Shown here: positions 36,098 through 44,605 of the stretch, piece after piece
Position numbering within the stretch: the first letter of the stretch is position 1
Layout of the letters: the number at the start of each line of letters is the position of its first letter
Origin: Cyclobacteriaceae bacterium
GTDB taxonomy: Bacteria > Bacteroidota > Bacteroidia > Cytophagales > Cyclobacteriaceae
Direction: 5' to 3'
NCBI GenBank assembly: GCA_020832375.1
Contig: JAFIEW010000018.1
Location: forward strand, 1 to 47,494
Length of the DNA stretch: 47,494 nucleotides
Position numbers and translations under genes: made by a program
The notes under the pieces: model-generated
The model's database searches: none
What the model saw: only the letters and a program-made list of their open reading frames with translations
Told to the model about the DNA's origin: nothing

Positions 36098-36436
36098 ATA
36101 TAAGTGTACCCTCACAAAGCATGAGTGTTGCAACATCGAACTATTTTGTGATGAGCGGAAAGCAATTTTTGAAGAAATACAAGATTAAGTTGTCATCAGA
36201 TAGGATGATAATTTGTATCATATTTAGTTTTTATCTATTTTGAGCTCATTCTTAATCATAATGGCTTGAACTTCACCTATTCTAAAATCGGAAAGGTCCC
36301 TGGCTAAGCATTTATTCATTTTTTCATCGCTAACTATTTGCATCCTTTTTATCCTGATTTTTTGCGTGGGATGAGGGGGTGAGCTGGCAGCATTGTCTAC
36401 TTCAGGCGGGGCTGCCTTATTAATTGAGTGGAATAA
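36098..36436. other. Intergenic region before the CRISPR-associated locus
   Basis: 339 bp between the divergent receptor pseudogene and the WYL regulator. No ORF. It contains an inverted copy of the dispersed motif (36358-36380, TTTTTTGCGTGGGATGAGGG). No clear promoter box was found. Confidence 0.4.
36358..36380. repeat. Copy of dispersed motif, inverted
   Basis: On the + strand reads TTTTTTGCGTGGGATGAGGG then GGT. It is an exact inverted match over 21 nt to 31214-31234. Confidence 0.6.
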
Positions 36437-37330
36437 ATGCGGACAGTAAAGAAGTATTTGCGACTGATAGACATTTTAAGCACTAGCAGACGCACCAAAG
36501 AGGAAATTTGTGACAGACTTCAAATAGAAGAGCGCACCTTCTACCGCTATATCAATGAGCTCCGAAATAATTTGGGTATGGAGGTGATCAACAAAGACTT
36601 TAAGTACTACATCCCCAAAGGTGCTGACGATACACTAAAGCCACGCTTTTCTGAAGAGGAGGTGACTTATATCAAATCCTTGATGAGTGGAAGACAGTCT
36701 CGATCTCCCCTAAGCAAGAGCGTCTTATCGAAGCTTCACCAACATTCGAGCCTTCAAGCATTGGTAGAAGCCAACGAACAGCAGCGCATCTCCGAGTACG
36801 TGCAAGAGATAGAAGTAGCCATTAAAACCGGACAACAGCTGCGGCTCATCAAATATCACTCCTCTCATAGCAGCACCGTAAGCGACAGAATAGTAGACCC
36901 CCTAGCGCTTGAAGTCAACTACTCCTACCTGCGAGCCTATGAAGCCGAAAGCGGGATAGTAAAGAGCTTCCGCCTAGAACGACTCGGCGGAGTAGCGCTT
37001 CTAGACAGTCCAGTGAGTATACCAGACGACATAGAAAAGGCGAGCAAAGATATTTTCGGCATGGAAGGAGGCACAGCGGCAGTCGTTAGTTGGATGATGA
37101 CTTTGAGAGCGCACAGTCTGCTCAGGGAAGAATATGCTGGCGTATCCCAATCTATCGAAAAGCTCGATGATAATAGCTACCGCTTCTCTTGCACGGTCAA
37201 TGCTTGGGAAGGAGTAGGAAGGTTTGTACTGGGACTCCCCGGTGAAATCTGGGACATCCGCCCGCAGGCATTTGTAGCATATCTAGCCGCTAAAATGGGG
37301 AGATTTGGGAAAAAGGGGGATGAGGAGTAG
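36437..37330 (+). CDS. WYL-domain transcriptional regulator
   Basis: 297 residues: an N-terminal helix-turn-helix of the DeoR/HTH_11 kind (about 5-55; TKEEICDRLQIEERTFYRYI) and a WYL domain (about 125-205; LRLIKYHSSHSSTVSDRIVD, PLALEVNYSYLRAYEAES). A C-terminal domain (WCX-like) includes EGVGRFVLGLPGEIWDIRP. WYL domains sense nucleic acid or nucleotide ligands and often regulate CRISPR-Cas and other defence genes. The gene is 126 bp upstream of cas6 on the same strand, so it is a strong candidate regulator of this locus (inference). Confidence 0.88.
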   Translation: MRTVKKYLRLIDILSTSRRTKEEICDRLQIEERTFYRYINELRNNLGMEVINKDFKYYIPKGADDTLKPRFSEEEVTYIKSLMSGRQSRSPLSKSVLSKLHQHSSLQALVEANEQQRISEYVQEIEVAIKTGQQLRLIKYHSSHSSTVSDRIVDPLALEVNYSYLRAYEAESGIVKSFRLERLGGVALLDSPVSIPDDIEKASKDIFGMEGGTAAVVSWMMTLRAHSLLREEYAGVSQSIEKLDDNSYRFSCTVNAWEGVGRFVLGLPGEIWDIRPQAFVAYLAAKMGRFGKKGDEE

Positions 37331-37456
37331 GCACTAAAAACCTAGTGGGTTTGAAAAAAAATATTAGGCTGACAGAATTTGGCAGATGGGGGTAGTAGGT
37401 TTGAAAATAATACTTAATCAAGAAGAGTATAAACAAAAATATTTAATCGCAAAGCT

Positions 37457-38272
37457 ATGAGATTTGAAATTCACTTAAGGAAAATGGGGAGATCTTCTAT
37501 ACTACCCATCAATTATCAATATGAATTGAGTTCGGCTATTTATAAAATCATTAGCCAAGCCAATGAGGAGTTTGCGGCATTTTTGCACCAAAAAGGATGG
37601 CAGATTGAATGGAAGAAATTCAAGCACTTCTGCTTCTCCCATTTGCAATTCGAACGCTTTAAAATTCATAAAGAGGCCGGCAGAATAGAAGATCAAGGGG
37701 AGCTCACTTCATTTAAAATCAACTTTGTAATCGATCAGGCTGCTGAAGAATTCATCAAAGGCCTCTTTATGAATCAGCGGCTGAGTATAGGTGATAAATA
37801 TTCACAAGTAGACTATGAGGTAGCTAGTATTTCAGCCTGTGAGCCTCCCATTTTTCAAGAAACCATGTACTATAAAACCCTATCGCCGCTATTGGTGATC
37901 CGAAAAAGATGGGATTCCGACAGAGGTGAAGACTACCTCAGGCCCGATGAAGATGGGTATGCAGCTATTCTTATCAATACGCTACAATCCAAACTGGGCT
38001 CAATAGCTGTTGCAGGGATGGATCAAAATAAAGTGGCTGATCTAATCGATACTAAATTTAGCGCTTTAGGACCAATACGCAAAAAGGGCGTGACAATCAA
38101 GCAGCACACAGCGGCTCAATCGAAAAAAATAGGATATGAATTTCAGTTTGAACTTACCGCACCTGTAGAGCTCCACGAAATCGGCTACTACTCCGGCTTC
38201 GGTAATGAATGTAGTCAAGGTTTTGGGTGTGTGGAAGTTAATGAATTGTTGAACATTTATTCAAAAGCTTAA
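37457..38272 (+). CDS. cas6: CRISPR-associated endoribonuclease Cas6
   Basis: A 271-residue RAMP protein with two ferredoxin-like folds that cuts the repeat part of pre-crRNA to leave an 8-nt 5' handle. The family's glycine-rich loop is at the C-terminus (YYSGFGNECSQGFGCVEV, about 245-262). The N-terminus (MRFEIHLRKMGRSSILPINY) and the region with candidate catalytic histidines (HQKGW, KHFCFSHLQF, about 44-65) also fit. It is the first gene of the interference operon, 62 bp ahead of cas3. Confidence 0.93.
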   Translation: MRFEIHLRKMGRSSILPINYQYELSSAIYKIISQANEEFAAFLHQKGWQIEWKKFKHFCFSHLQFERFKIHKEAGRIEDQGELTSFKINFVIDQAAEEFIKGLFMNQRLSIGDKYSQVDYEVASISACEPPIFQETMYYKTLSPLLVIRKRWDSDRGEDYLRPDEDGYAAILINTLQSKLGSIAVAGMDQNKVADLIDTKFSALGPIRKKGVTIKQHTAAQSKKIGYEFQFELTAPVELHEIGYYSGFGNECSQGFGCVEVNELLNIYSKA

Positions 38273-38334
38273 TAGACTTACAAAAGATTAACATTCTTAT
38301 TTATTTTAACAAATTAACATTTTAGATTAATAGT

Positions 38335-40899
38335 ATGAAGGGAGGAGTAATCAGAGATTTCTACAAGAAAATGTTGGGATATTATCCTTACTTATACCAA
38401 GAGAAGGTATTTAATTCAATTTTAGAAGGTAAAAATATCATTTTAGCCGTACCAACTGGCGCAGGGAAAACCTTGGCCTCTATTATGCCCTTTTTGTACG
38501 CCAGAGAAAATCCAGAAATTCATTTTCCGAAAAAGATGATTTACAGTTTACCCCTTCGGTCGTTGGCAAATTCTATCTATGAAGATGTATTTGAAGTTTT
38601 AAGAAGACAGGGCATTTCTGAAGAAGACATTAAAAGGCAGACTGGGGAGTTTTCAAATGACAAATACTTTGAAAAGGACATTATCTTCTCAACGATTGAC
38701 CAAACGCTAAGTAACTTTCTCTGTTTTCCGCTACCGCTGTCACCCAGACAAGCCAATGTAAACGCTGGGGCTATGGTCGGGAGTTATTTGGTTTTTGATG
38801 AGTTCCACCTTCTGGATGAAGAAAGGGCAATGGCCACTACTTTGGGCAGTTTAAGAATGTTGGGGAATTTGTGTAGGTGCTGTATTATGACTGCTACGTT
38901 AAGTGGAGAATATATGGAGGCACTCAAAGCGAACTTGCCTAATTATGAAATTATTACGCTTGATGAATTTCCTGATGATAGAAAGCAAGTTTCTTCTTTA
39001 CTACCTGAAAAAAATAAAAAGACTATCCGTATTTTAAACCAAACCATTTCTGCAAAGAAAATTGCAAATAAGCACAATAACAAGACAATTGTAATTTGTA
39101 ACCGAGTAGAAACCGCCCAAAAGATATATCAAGAACTAAACGGTTTAAACCTATCAGGTATTAAAAACTTGACCGGTTTGCGCCTCGAAAATATCATTTG
39201 CTTACATTCTCGCTTTTTTGACGAAGACCGAAAAGCAAAAGAAGGAAGATTAAAACAGCTTTTTGGTAAAGATGCCAATAAATCCGAAGGCGCAATTTTA
39301 ATCGCAACACAAGTAATTGAAGCGGGAATGGATATTTCTTGTGACGTGATGCACACCGAGGTTTCACCCGTAAATTCTTTTTTGCAAAGGGCTGGGCGTT
39401 GTGCAAGGTTTAAAGATGAAATTGGAGAAATATTTGTTTACGATATTTTGGAGATAGAAGAAAAAGAGAAAATTCAGCTTGAACCTGAAAGTGCAGAAGA
39501 TAAAGCCGAAATACGAAAGCTGAACAATAGATTTTTACCATACGAAAAAGAGCTCTGTCAAAACACACTAAAAGCACTTCAACAATACACAACACTTGAC
39601 GGTGATATTCCTCAAAAATTAATTGAAGAAGTATTAAAGGAAAAAGAACTAAAGCTAATCGAACAGCTTAAAGTATGCGATTTCAATCGAGACAAGATTC
39701 AAATTAGCTGGGCAGACTGCCAAAAAAATAATTACAGGGCAACCGTCAGAGATATTCAAAGTGTAGAAATTACTATTATTAATGACGGTCAACTTGACGA
39801 GGTTGCCAAGTTCCCTTATCGCTATCAGTCTCTGGGGATGTATAAGTTTTCCTTAGTAGGTTGGTTAAATAAAATTGCCAAAGAAAACCTTTTTGATAGT
39901 GAAGAGGATTGGTTAGTGAAAAAATTAGCGGAGGCAGACAATATTTTTCTTGAAAATGACGAAGATGAAAAGTGGGAACTAAAAACTATTCCGGTAGATG
40001 AATTTAAAAATATACCTACTCAGGTGTATTTAAACGCAAGATTTTTCGGCTATTCGCCAGATTTTGGTTTCAACTGGCAGTATCGAGAAACGTTCAACAA
40101 GCTCTCGCCTGAAAGGGAATGGAAGGAAAAAGAAGGTGAATTTAAACCATTGAAAAAAGATACTTTTTACCAACATAACAAGGCTTTGATAGGAGCTTTT
40201 GAAAAAGAGTTTTTAGGAGAAAATCAAGATAAATTAGATTTTACATTTGTCGAAATAGCCAAGTTTATCGCTAATGAAGAATTACAAAAAAAGGATTTCA
40301 TCCGCTTGATAAAACTAATGATTGTTTTGCACGATTACGGAAAGCTCAATAACAAATGGCAAAAGCCGATGCAGACCTATCAGGCACTAAAAGAAGGAAT
40401 CGACCCTAAGAACTTCAAAGAAGTATTAGGGCATACTGATTTTGACAAAAATAAACCCGAAGACATAGCATTAGAAAAAAAATCTAACCTAAAAAATAGA
40501 GGCCGACACGCCGGAGTAGGCGCTTTCATGGCTTTATCTTTATTAGGGAAAGAATTTGAAGCAAAAAATGACTTTTTAAAAATTTTATCCCCTTTGGCTA
40601 CTGCCATTATGCGACATCACTCACCTTTAACTTCAAAGGTCAATGCCTATAAAATTTCAGATGTGAATTTTCAGGCATTTATAGAATTGTACGAAAAAGA
40701 AATCGGAGTTTTTTCATACCTAAAAGCTGAAAGGTTACAAAAATATTATATGGAGAAAGATTTAAAAAAGTATTTAGCAAATGAAGCTAACACGACACCA
40801 ATGATAGTCTATTTCTTTTATGTAAGAATATTAAGAATTTGTGACCAAAAAGCTACTGTAAATAAAAATAAATATTTACCTGAACACCTAAAAGATTAA
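38335..40899 (+). CDS. cas3: CRISPR-associated helicase-nuclease Cas3 with C-terminal HD domain
   Basis: An 854-residue fused Cas3. Helicase motifs run from the N-terminus: Q-motif-like YPYLYQEKVF (about 17-26), Walker A PTGAGKT (40-46), DEFH box (155-158), TATLSG, and motif VI SFLQRAGRCAR (about 348-358). The HD nuclease residues are C-terminal: HDYGK (His666-Asp667), GRHAG (His725) and RHH (761-762). So the order is helicase then HD, the reverse of the common HD-helicase form. It unwinds and degrades target DNA once Cascade has bound. Stop is 4 bp before cas8. Confidence 0.95.
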   Translation: MKGGVIRDFYKKMLGYYPYLYQEKVFNSILEGKNIILAVPTGAGKTLASIMPFLYARENPEIHFPKKMIYSLPLRSLANSIYEDVFEVLRRQGISEEDIKRQTGEFSNDKYFEKDIIFSTIDQTLSNFLCFPLPLSPRQANVNAGAMVGSYLVFDEFHLLDEERAMATTLGSLRMLGNLCRCCIMTATLSGEYMEALKANLPNYEIITLDEFPDDRKQVSSLLPEKNKKTIRILNQTISAKKIANKHNNKTIVICNRVETAQKIYQELNGLNLSGIKNLTGLRLENIICLHSRFFDEDRKAKEGRLKQLFGKDANKSEGAILIATQVIEAGMDISCDVMHTEVSPVNSFLQRAGRCARFKDEIGEIFVYDILEIEEKEKIQLEPESAEDKAEIRKLNNRFLPYEKELCQNTLKALQQYTTLDGDIPQKLIEEVLKEKELKLIEQLKVCDFNRDKIQISWADCQKNNYRATVRDIQSVEITIINDGQLDEVAKFPYRYQSLGMYKFSLVGWLNKIAKENLFDSEEDWLVKKLAEADNIFLENDEDEKWELKTIPVDEFKNIPTQVYLNARFFGYSPDFGFNWQYRETFNKLSPEREWKEKEGEFKPLKKDTFYQHNKALIGAFEKEFLGENQDKLDFTFVEIAKFIANEELQKKDFIRLIKLMIVLHDYGKLNNKWQKPMQTYQALKEGIDPKNFKEVLGHTDFDKNKPEDIALEKKSNLKNRGRHAGVGAFMALSLLGKEFEAKNDFLKILSPLATAIMRHHSPLTSKVNAYKISDVNFQAFIELYEKEIGVFSYLKAERLQKYYMEKDLKKYLANEANTTPMIVYFFYVRILRICDQKATVNKNKYLPEHLKD

Positions 40900-40903
40900 T
40901 TAT

Positions 40904-42784
40904 ATGTATCAAGACAAATATTATATAGCCAAAACATCAGGTTTTTATCAAGAGGCTTTAGAAAGCTATGGCTTTGCGAGATTATTACACATGATTTTGA
41001 ACAATGATGAAGGCTTAAGCCAAAACATCAAAATCATCGATAATAAAAGCTGTTATGAAGTACTAATAGAAGATTTCGAAAAAAGCTCTTTTCAAACTAA
41101 AATTGATGTTTTCTGTAAAGACCCTAAAATTGGTTTTGATTATTTATTTAAAGAGTCAAAAAATGGAACAGCTAAACCAGTAGATCCACAAAATAATAAG
41201 GAATTAAAGATTCCTGTATTTGATATAAGTAAAGAGTGGGAAGTGGTGAAAAACTTTAATCAGGAAGATAAATCTGAAAACTCACAAGCACCTCATGAAC
41301 ACTTCAGTATTTATGAATTGTTTAGTCATTTCGCTATTGAATTTTTGGGTAAACCTCATTTTGGAGGAACAACTCAAGGGGGAGCGTTTACAAGAACTTA
41401 TTTACAAGTTCTGTATAATAAAAGTAATTTTAAGCAATTTATAGAAAGCTTGTTATTTTTATATAGCTCTATTGATAATCAACTCATTGTCAGCAACTAT
41501 CAAAAATTCATTGATACCTCTTTTCCACAAAAAAATCACGAGGGAAATAAATATACTTATCAAGTACTATCGACAAACCATAAACCTCACAAAGGTGCTT
41601 ATAATCAACTTACTACACCTACTGCTATAAAAGGTGCCAATAATGCGAAACTTAAACTCTCGGAGATGTCAGGAGAACCTGAACTTTTGAGAGAATACAT
41701 GAAAATATTGGGAACATTTGAATCTATGGTCAGTATCGGTGGAAATAAAACCATGGAAGATTACAGGGTTTATGTTTCTATTCCAAAGGATATTGATTTA
41801 ATTCAGCAAAAAGATATTATAAAAAAATTTAGAAAAGGTTTTTACACAAACAGCACGTACAAAGGAGATATTTATTCTTCTCTACTGTTTTCTAAACTTC
41901 TAATTGAATATTTAGAAATTGAACAAGAAAATCTTTTTGATTTCGACTATACCCCTGCAAATTATATACAAGGCTTTTATGTGTGTCAGTTTATGACAAT
42001 GAAAAAAAGTCCGCCCAAGAAACACGCCCCCATTAATATGGCATTTATCGAATTACCTACATTTATTAAGGCAACTAACAGAGAAAAAGCTGACAAGTGG
42101 GTAGAATCATTAAATAAATTAATTCACATAATAAGAAGTATTAAGTTGACGGAAAAAAAAGAAGAAACAGGAGATACTGTGAGGGGACTTGCTTTTTTTA
42201 GAGATTTTATCAGCTCTTCAAAACTAGATAGTTTTTTTGATTTCTCATTTTGGTATGCAAATTATCTAATGAAAAAATTATCAGAAAACGAGCATAATAG
42301 GCAAAAGAATGTCATCCCATTTCGTGAATCATTGCTACACCAAATATATAACAGTATGAATACAAAAGAACTCAATCTCACAGAGATTATCGAAAACGAA
42401 GGCTTTAAGGCAGTAGCTTCGGCTATTCGTAAAAGCACAGTAACCTTGCAGTATACCCCAAAGGAGAGCCGAAAATTTGATATTCGGTACGGACTCGCCC
42501 AGCAACTGCAAAACAAATCCAAATCAAAAGAAGATTTGGCTACGTTTATTGGCGAATTCATTGGTACTTACAATGCCGAAACAGGAAGGAACGCTGAGAA
42601 AAATGGCGGCAAATCTTTTAGACCAAACGTGAAAGATGAAGAGCTTATTCAGTTCTATACCCTTTTAAACAACAATCCTTCCCGTTTAGTGGGGGCGTTG
42701 CTATCATCCTATGGTTTCGCTTTGAATAAAAAAGATGCACCTAAAGTTGAATCCCCTTTAGAAGATAATTCAATAGAGGAATAG
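40904..42784 (+). CDS. cas8: Cas8-type large subunit of the type I-B-like Cascade
   Basis: 626 residues. Assigned by position (between cas3 and the DevR/Cst2-type cas7) and by length; large subunits are too divergent for firm motif recognition. Visible segments: MYQDKYYIAKTSGFYQEALE near the start, a Gly-rich PHFGGTTQGGAFTRTY (about 158-173), and an acidic C-terminus. Few cysteines, so no obvious zinc ribbon. Role: PAM recognition and Cas3 recruitment. It could be the Cst1/Cas8b1 group or the Porphyromonas-type variant; a profile search would decide. Confidence 0.82.
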   Translation: MYQDKYYIAKTSGFYQEALESYGFARLLHMILNNDEGLSQNIKIIDNKSCYEVLIEDFEKSSFQTKIDVFCKDPKIGFDYLFKESKNGTAKPVDPQNNKELKIPVFDISKEWEVVKNFNQEDKSENSQAPHEHFSIYELFSHFAIEFLGKPHFGGTTQGGAFTRTYLQVLYNKSNFKQFIESLLFLYSSIDNQLIVSNYQKFIDTSFPQKNHEGNKYTYQVLSTNHKPHKGAYNQLTTPTAIKGANNAKLKLSEMSGEPELLREYMKILGTFESMVSIGGNKTMEDYRVYVSIPKDIDLIQQKDIIKKFRKGFYTNSTYKGDIYSSLLFSKLLIEYLEIEQENLFDFDYTPANYIQGFYVCQFMTMKKSPPKKHAPINMAFIELPTFIKATNREKADKWVESLNKLIHIIRSIKLTEKKEETGDTVRGLAFFRDFISSSKLDSFFDFSFWYANYLMKKLSENEHNRQKNVIPFRESLLHQIYNSMNTKELNLTEIIENEGFKAVASAIRKSTVTLQYTPKESRKFDIRYGLAQQLQNKSKSKEDLATFIGEFIGTYNAETGRNAEKNGGKSFRPNVKDEELIQFYTLLNNNPSRLVGALLSSYGFALNKKDAPKVESPLEDNSIEE

Positions 42785-42814
42785 TACAAATTAATAAATA
42801 AAAAATCTAAGATT

Positions 42815-43801
42815 ATGTCAGAAAATAAAAAAATCGCATCCCTTTCTATTAGCGGAGAAATGATTCTTAACCTTCACTCTTTGAACAACGAAGGAGGGGA
42901 AGGAAATCAAATCATCACCCGTCAAGTAACCATTGTAGATAAAAATGGGGAAACGCATACCGTAAATGCCATTTCTGGAGATATGTTCAAGCATATTCAT
43001 GCGGTGCATTTAGCCCAACTTGCCAAAGAACAAGGATTGCCACTGAGTAAGTATGCGAAAAAGCTCAACCCAAATCGTATTTCAGGTGAAGAGATAGCCA
43101 GTTACACGAGAAACAATGTAGCTAAGTCGAGTGGAACATCGGGCGATGTAGTAACCGCTATGATAGATATTTGTACGGTTTGCGATACACATGGCATTCT
43201 GATTACAGACAAAGTAGGTGAAAACAAAAACAGCTCAAATACCCCAAGAAAATCTACGGTTGAATTTGGCTGGACGGTTGGCATTTCGGGGAAAACCAAC
43301 ACAGAAAGCTATTTGCACACAAAATTGGTGGCAGATGCTTCGGGAGTTAGAGGGGCTGGAAGCAACGAAGGGCAAAACATTTTCCACCGTCCTGCCAATC
43401 ATGGTGTGTATGCTTTTGTATGTAATATTGATGTGTACAGAATTGGGTTCAATGATATTGATAGAACCTATCCTATTGATGATGCCGCTAGGGCTTCCCG
43501 ATATAAAGCATTGGTTCAAAGTCTTTTGAGTTCTTTTATCAATCCTAAAGGAGCAATGACCAGTACCCAAAAGCCACACATTACCGATTTTAAAGGAGTG
43601 GTAGCGGTATCTAATAAATTAACCCCTGCTCCAACCATCAGTGCTTTGAATGAAGATTACCAAAACGAAATCAAGAAGATAGCGAATAGCATCAACAAAA
43701 TTGAAGAAAATGCCATTTCGGTTCAGGAGTTTGCAGGCCTAGGGCAATTATCGGAAATACTGACTAATTTAATGGCGTACGAACCTTATAAAATATCTTA
43801 A
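42815..43801 (+). CDS. cas7: Cas7 backbone protein, Cst2/DevR family
   Basis: A 328-residue RAMP-type protein that polymerises along the crRNA. Family signatures: N-terminal KIASLSISGEMILNLHSLNN, internal NAISGDMFKHIHAVHLAQ, FGWTVGISGKTNTESYLHTK, and NIFHRPANHGVYAFVCNIDV, all typical of DevR/Cst2. It lies 30 bp after cas8 and 2 bp before cas5. Confidence 0.95.
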   Translation: MSENKKIASLSISGEMILNLHSLNNEGGEGNQIITRQVTIVDKNGETHTVNAISGDMFKHIHAVHLAQLAKEQGLPLSKYAKKLNPNRISGEEIASYTRNNVAKSSGTSGDVVTAMIDICTVCDTHGILITDKVGENKNSSNTPRKSTVEFGWTVGISGKTNTESYLHTKLVADASGVRGAGSNEGQNIFHRPANHGVYAFVCNIDVYRIGFNDIDRTYPIDDAARASRYKALVQSLLSSFINPKGAMTSTQKPHITDFKGVVAVSNKLTPAPTISALNEDYQNEIKKIANSINKIEENAISVQEFAGLGQLSEILTNLMAYEPYKIS

Positions 43802-43803
43802 TT

Positions 43804-44475
43804 ATGCGATTTTCAGTAAAATATATGCCTACTGCTTTATTTTCCTTGAAAGATAGCAACTCGACCAATTCAGGTGCGAAGGCGTTGTTTTTGCCTTCGC
43901 CCTATGCTATAAAAATGGCCATTCTTAATCAGGCCATTACCATTGGTGGAGATTTGGTGCAATTGGAAGGGAAAAAGAGCCTTTACTTTTCATACATTAG
44001 AGATGCTCAAATTAGCTTCTTCATTGAAGATAACAGTTATTTTTCAGTATCTAACTCGTTTGTTAAGATATTGAAGCCCGCTCGGGAAGGTGGCGGTTTT
44101 GGGCAAACAGTGGCGTTTAGAGAATATTTGTACCTGTCCAAACCTTTGGAAATTATTTTTGAGACACAGAAAGCAGAACAAAAAGAGTACCTTCAGAAGT
44201 ATCTTCATAAAATTAATTACTTCGGCAAAAGGGGCTGTTTTTTTCAGTTTTTAGAATATTCTGCTACCCCAAACGAAGCCAATGTAAAGCCTTTTGCTTC
44301 TGAAAAAAACTTGTTTGGCATCTTGCAAGAATACGATGATTTCGATGAGAAAGCACTTTTTGAGAATGTCAGTAATTTTTCTTCTAAAACTACAAAGAGA
44401 AAAAAAGAAGTGCTTGTTTTACCACTTAAAAATATAAACTCTTCAAAGTCATTTTCTTTATTTAAGAAAGATTAA
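43804..44475 (+). CDS. cas5: Cas5 subunit (DevS/Cst-like)
   Basis: 223 residues. N-terminal RAMP strand MRFSVKYMPTALFSLKDSN, then LPSPYAIKMAILNQAI, as in DevS-type Cas5. It caps the 5' handle of the crRNA. It starts 2 bp after cas7, so is translationally linked. The basic, low-complexity C-terminus (KTTKRKKEVLVLPLKN) is odd but not frameshifted. Last gene of the interference module before the transposase. Confidence 0.88.
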   Translation: MRFSVKYMPTALFSLKDSNSTNSGAKALFLPSPYAIKMAILNQAITIGGDLVQLEGKKSLYFSYIRDAQISFFIEDNSYFSVSNSFVKILKPAREGGGFGQTVAFREYLYLSKPLEIIFETQKAEQKEYLQKYLHKINYFGKRGCFFQFLEYSATPNEANVKPFASEKNLFGILQEYDDFDEKALFENVSNFSSKTTKRKKEVLVLPLKNINSSKSFSLFKKD

Positions 44476-44487
44476 TAAAAGAATCTT

Positions 44488-44502
44488 ACACCTGTCAGGT
44501 GT
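44488..44502. repeat. Short palindrome upstream of the RAYT gene
   Basis: ACACCTG-T-CAGGTGT, between cas5 and the transposase and 12 bp before the longer palindrome. Together the two may form a REP-like pair. Confidence 0.6.
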
Positions 44503-44514
44503 TGGTAAGCATCA

Positions 44515-44547
44515 ACCCTCCAAGGGTTTGAAACCCTTGGAGGGTTT
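44515..44547. repeat. REP-like 33-nt palindrome, copy A
   Basis: Begins ACCCTCCAAGGG and ends CCCTTGGAGGGTTT, a near-perfect stem with a 7-nt centre. An identical 33-nt sequence is at 44846-44878. It lies 58 bp upstream of the transposase start. Confidence 0.9.
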
Positions 44548-44605
44548 AAAATAAGTAAACTCCAACTTGTTGTTGATAAATTATAGATGGAAAATTAGTA
44601 TTAGT

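Noticed and set aside
43218-43529. 103-codon + strand ORF inside cas7
   Set aside because: Out-of-frame shadow of the well-supported Cas7 frame.
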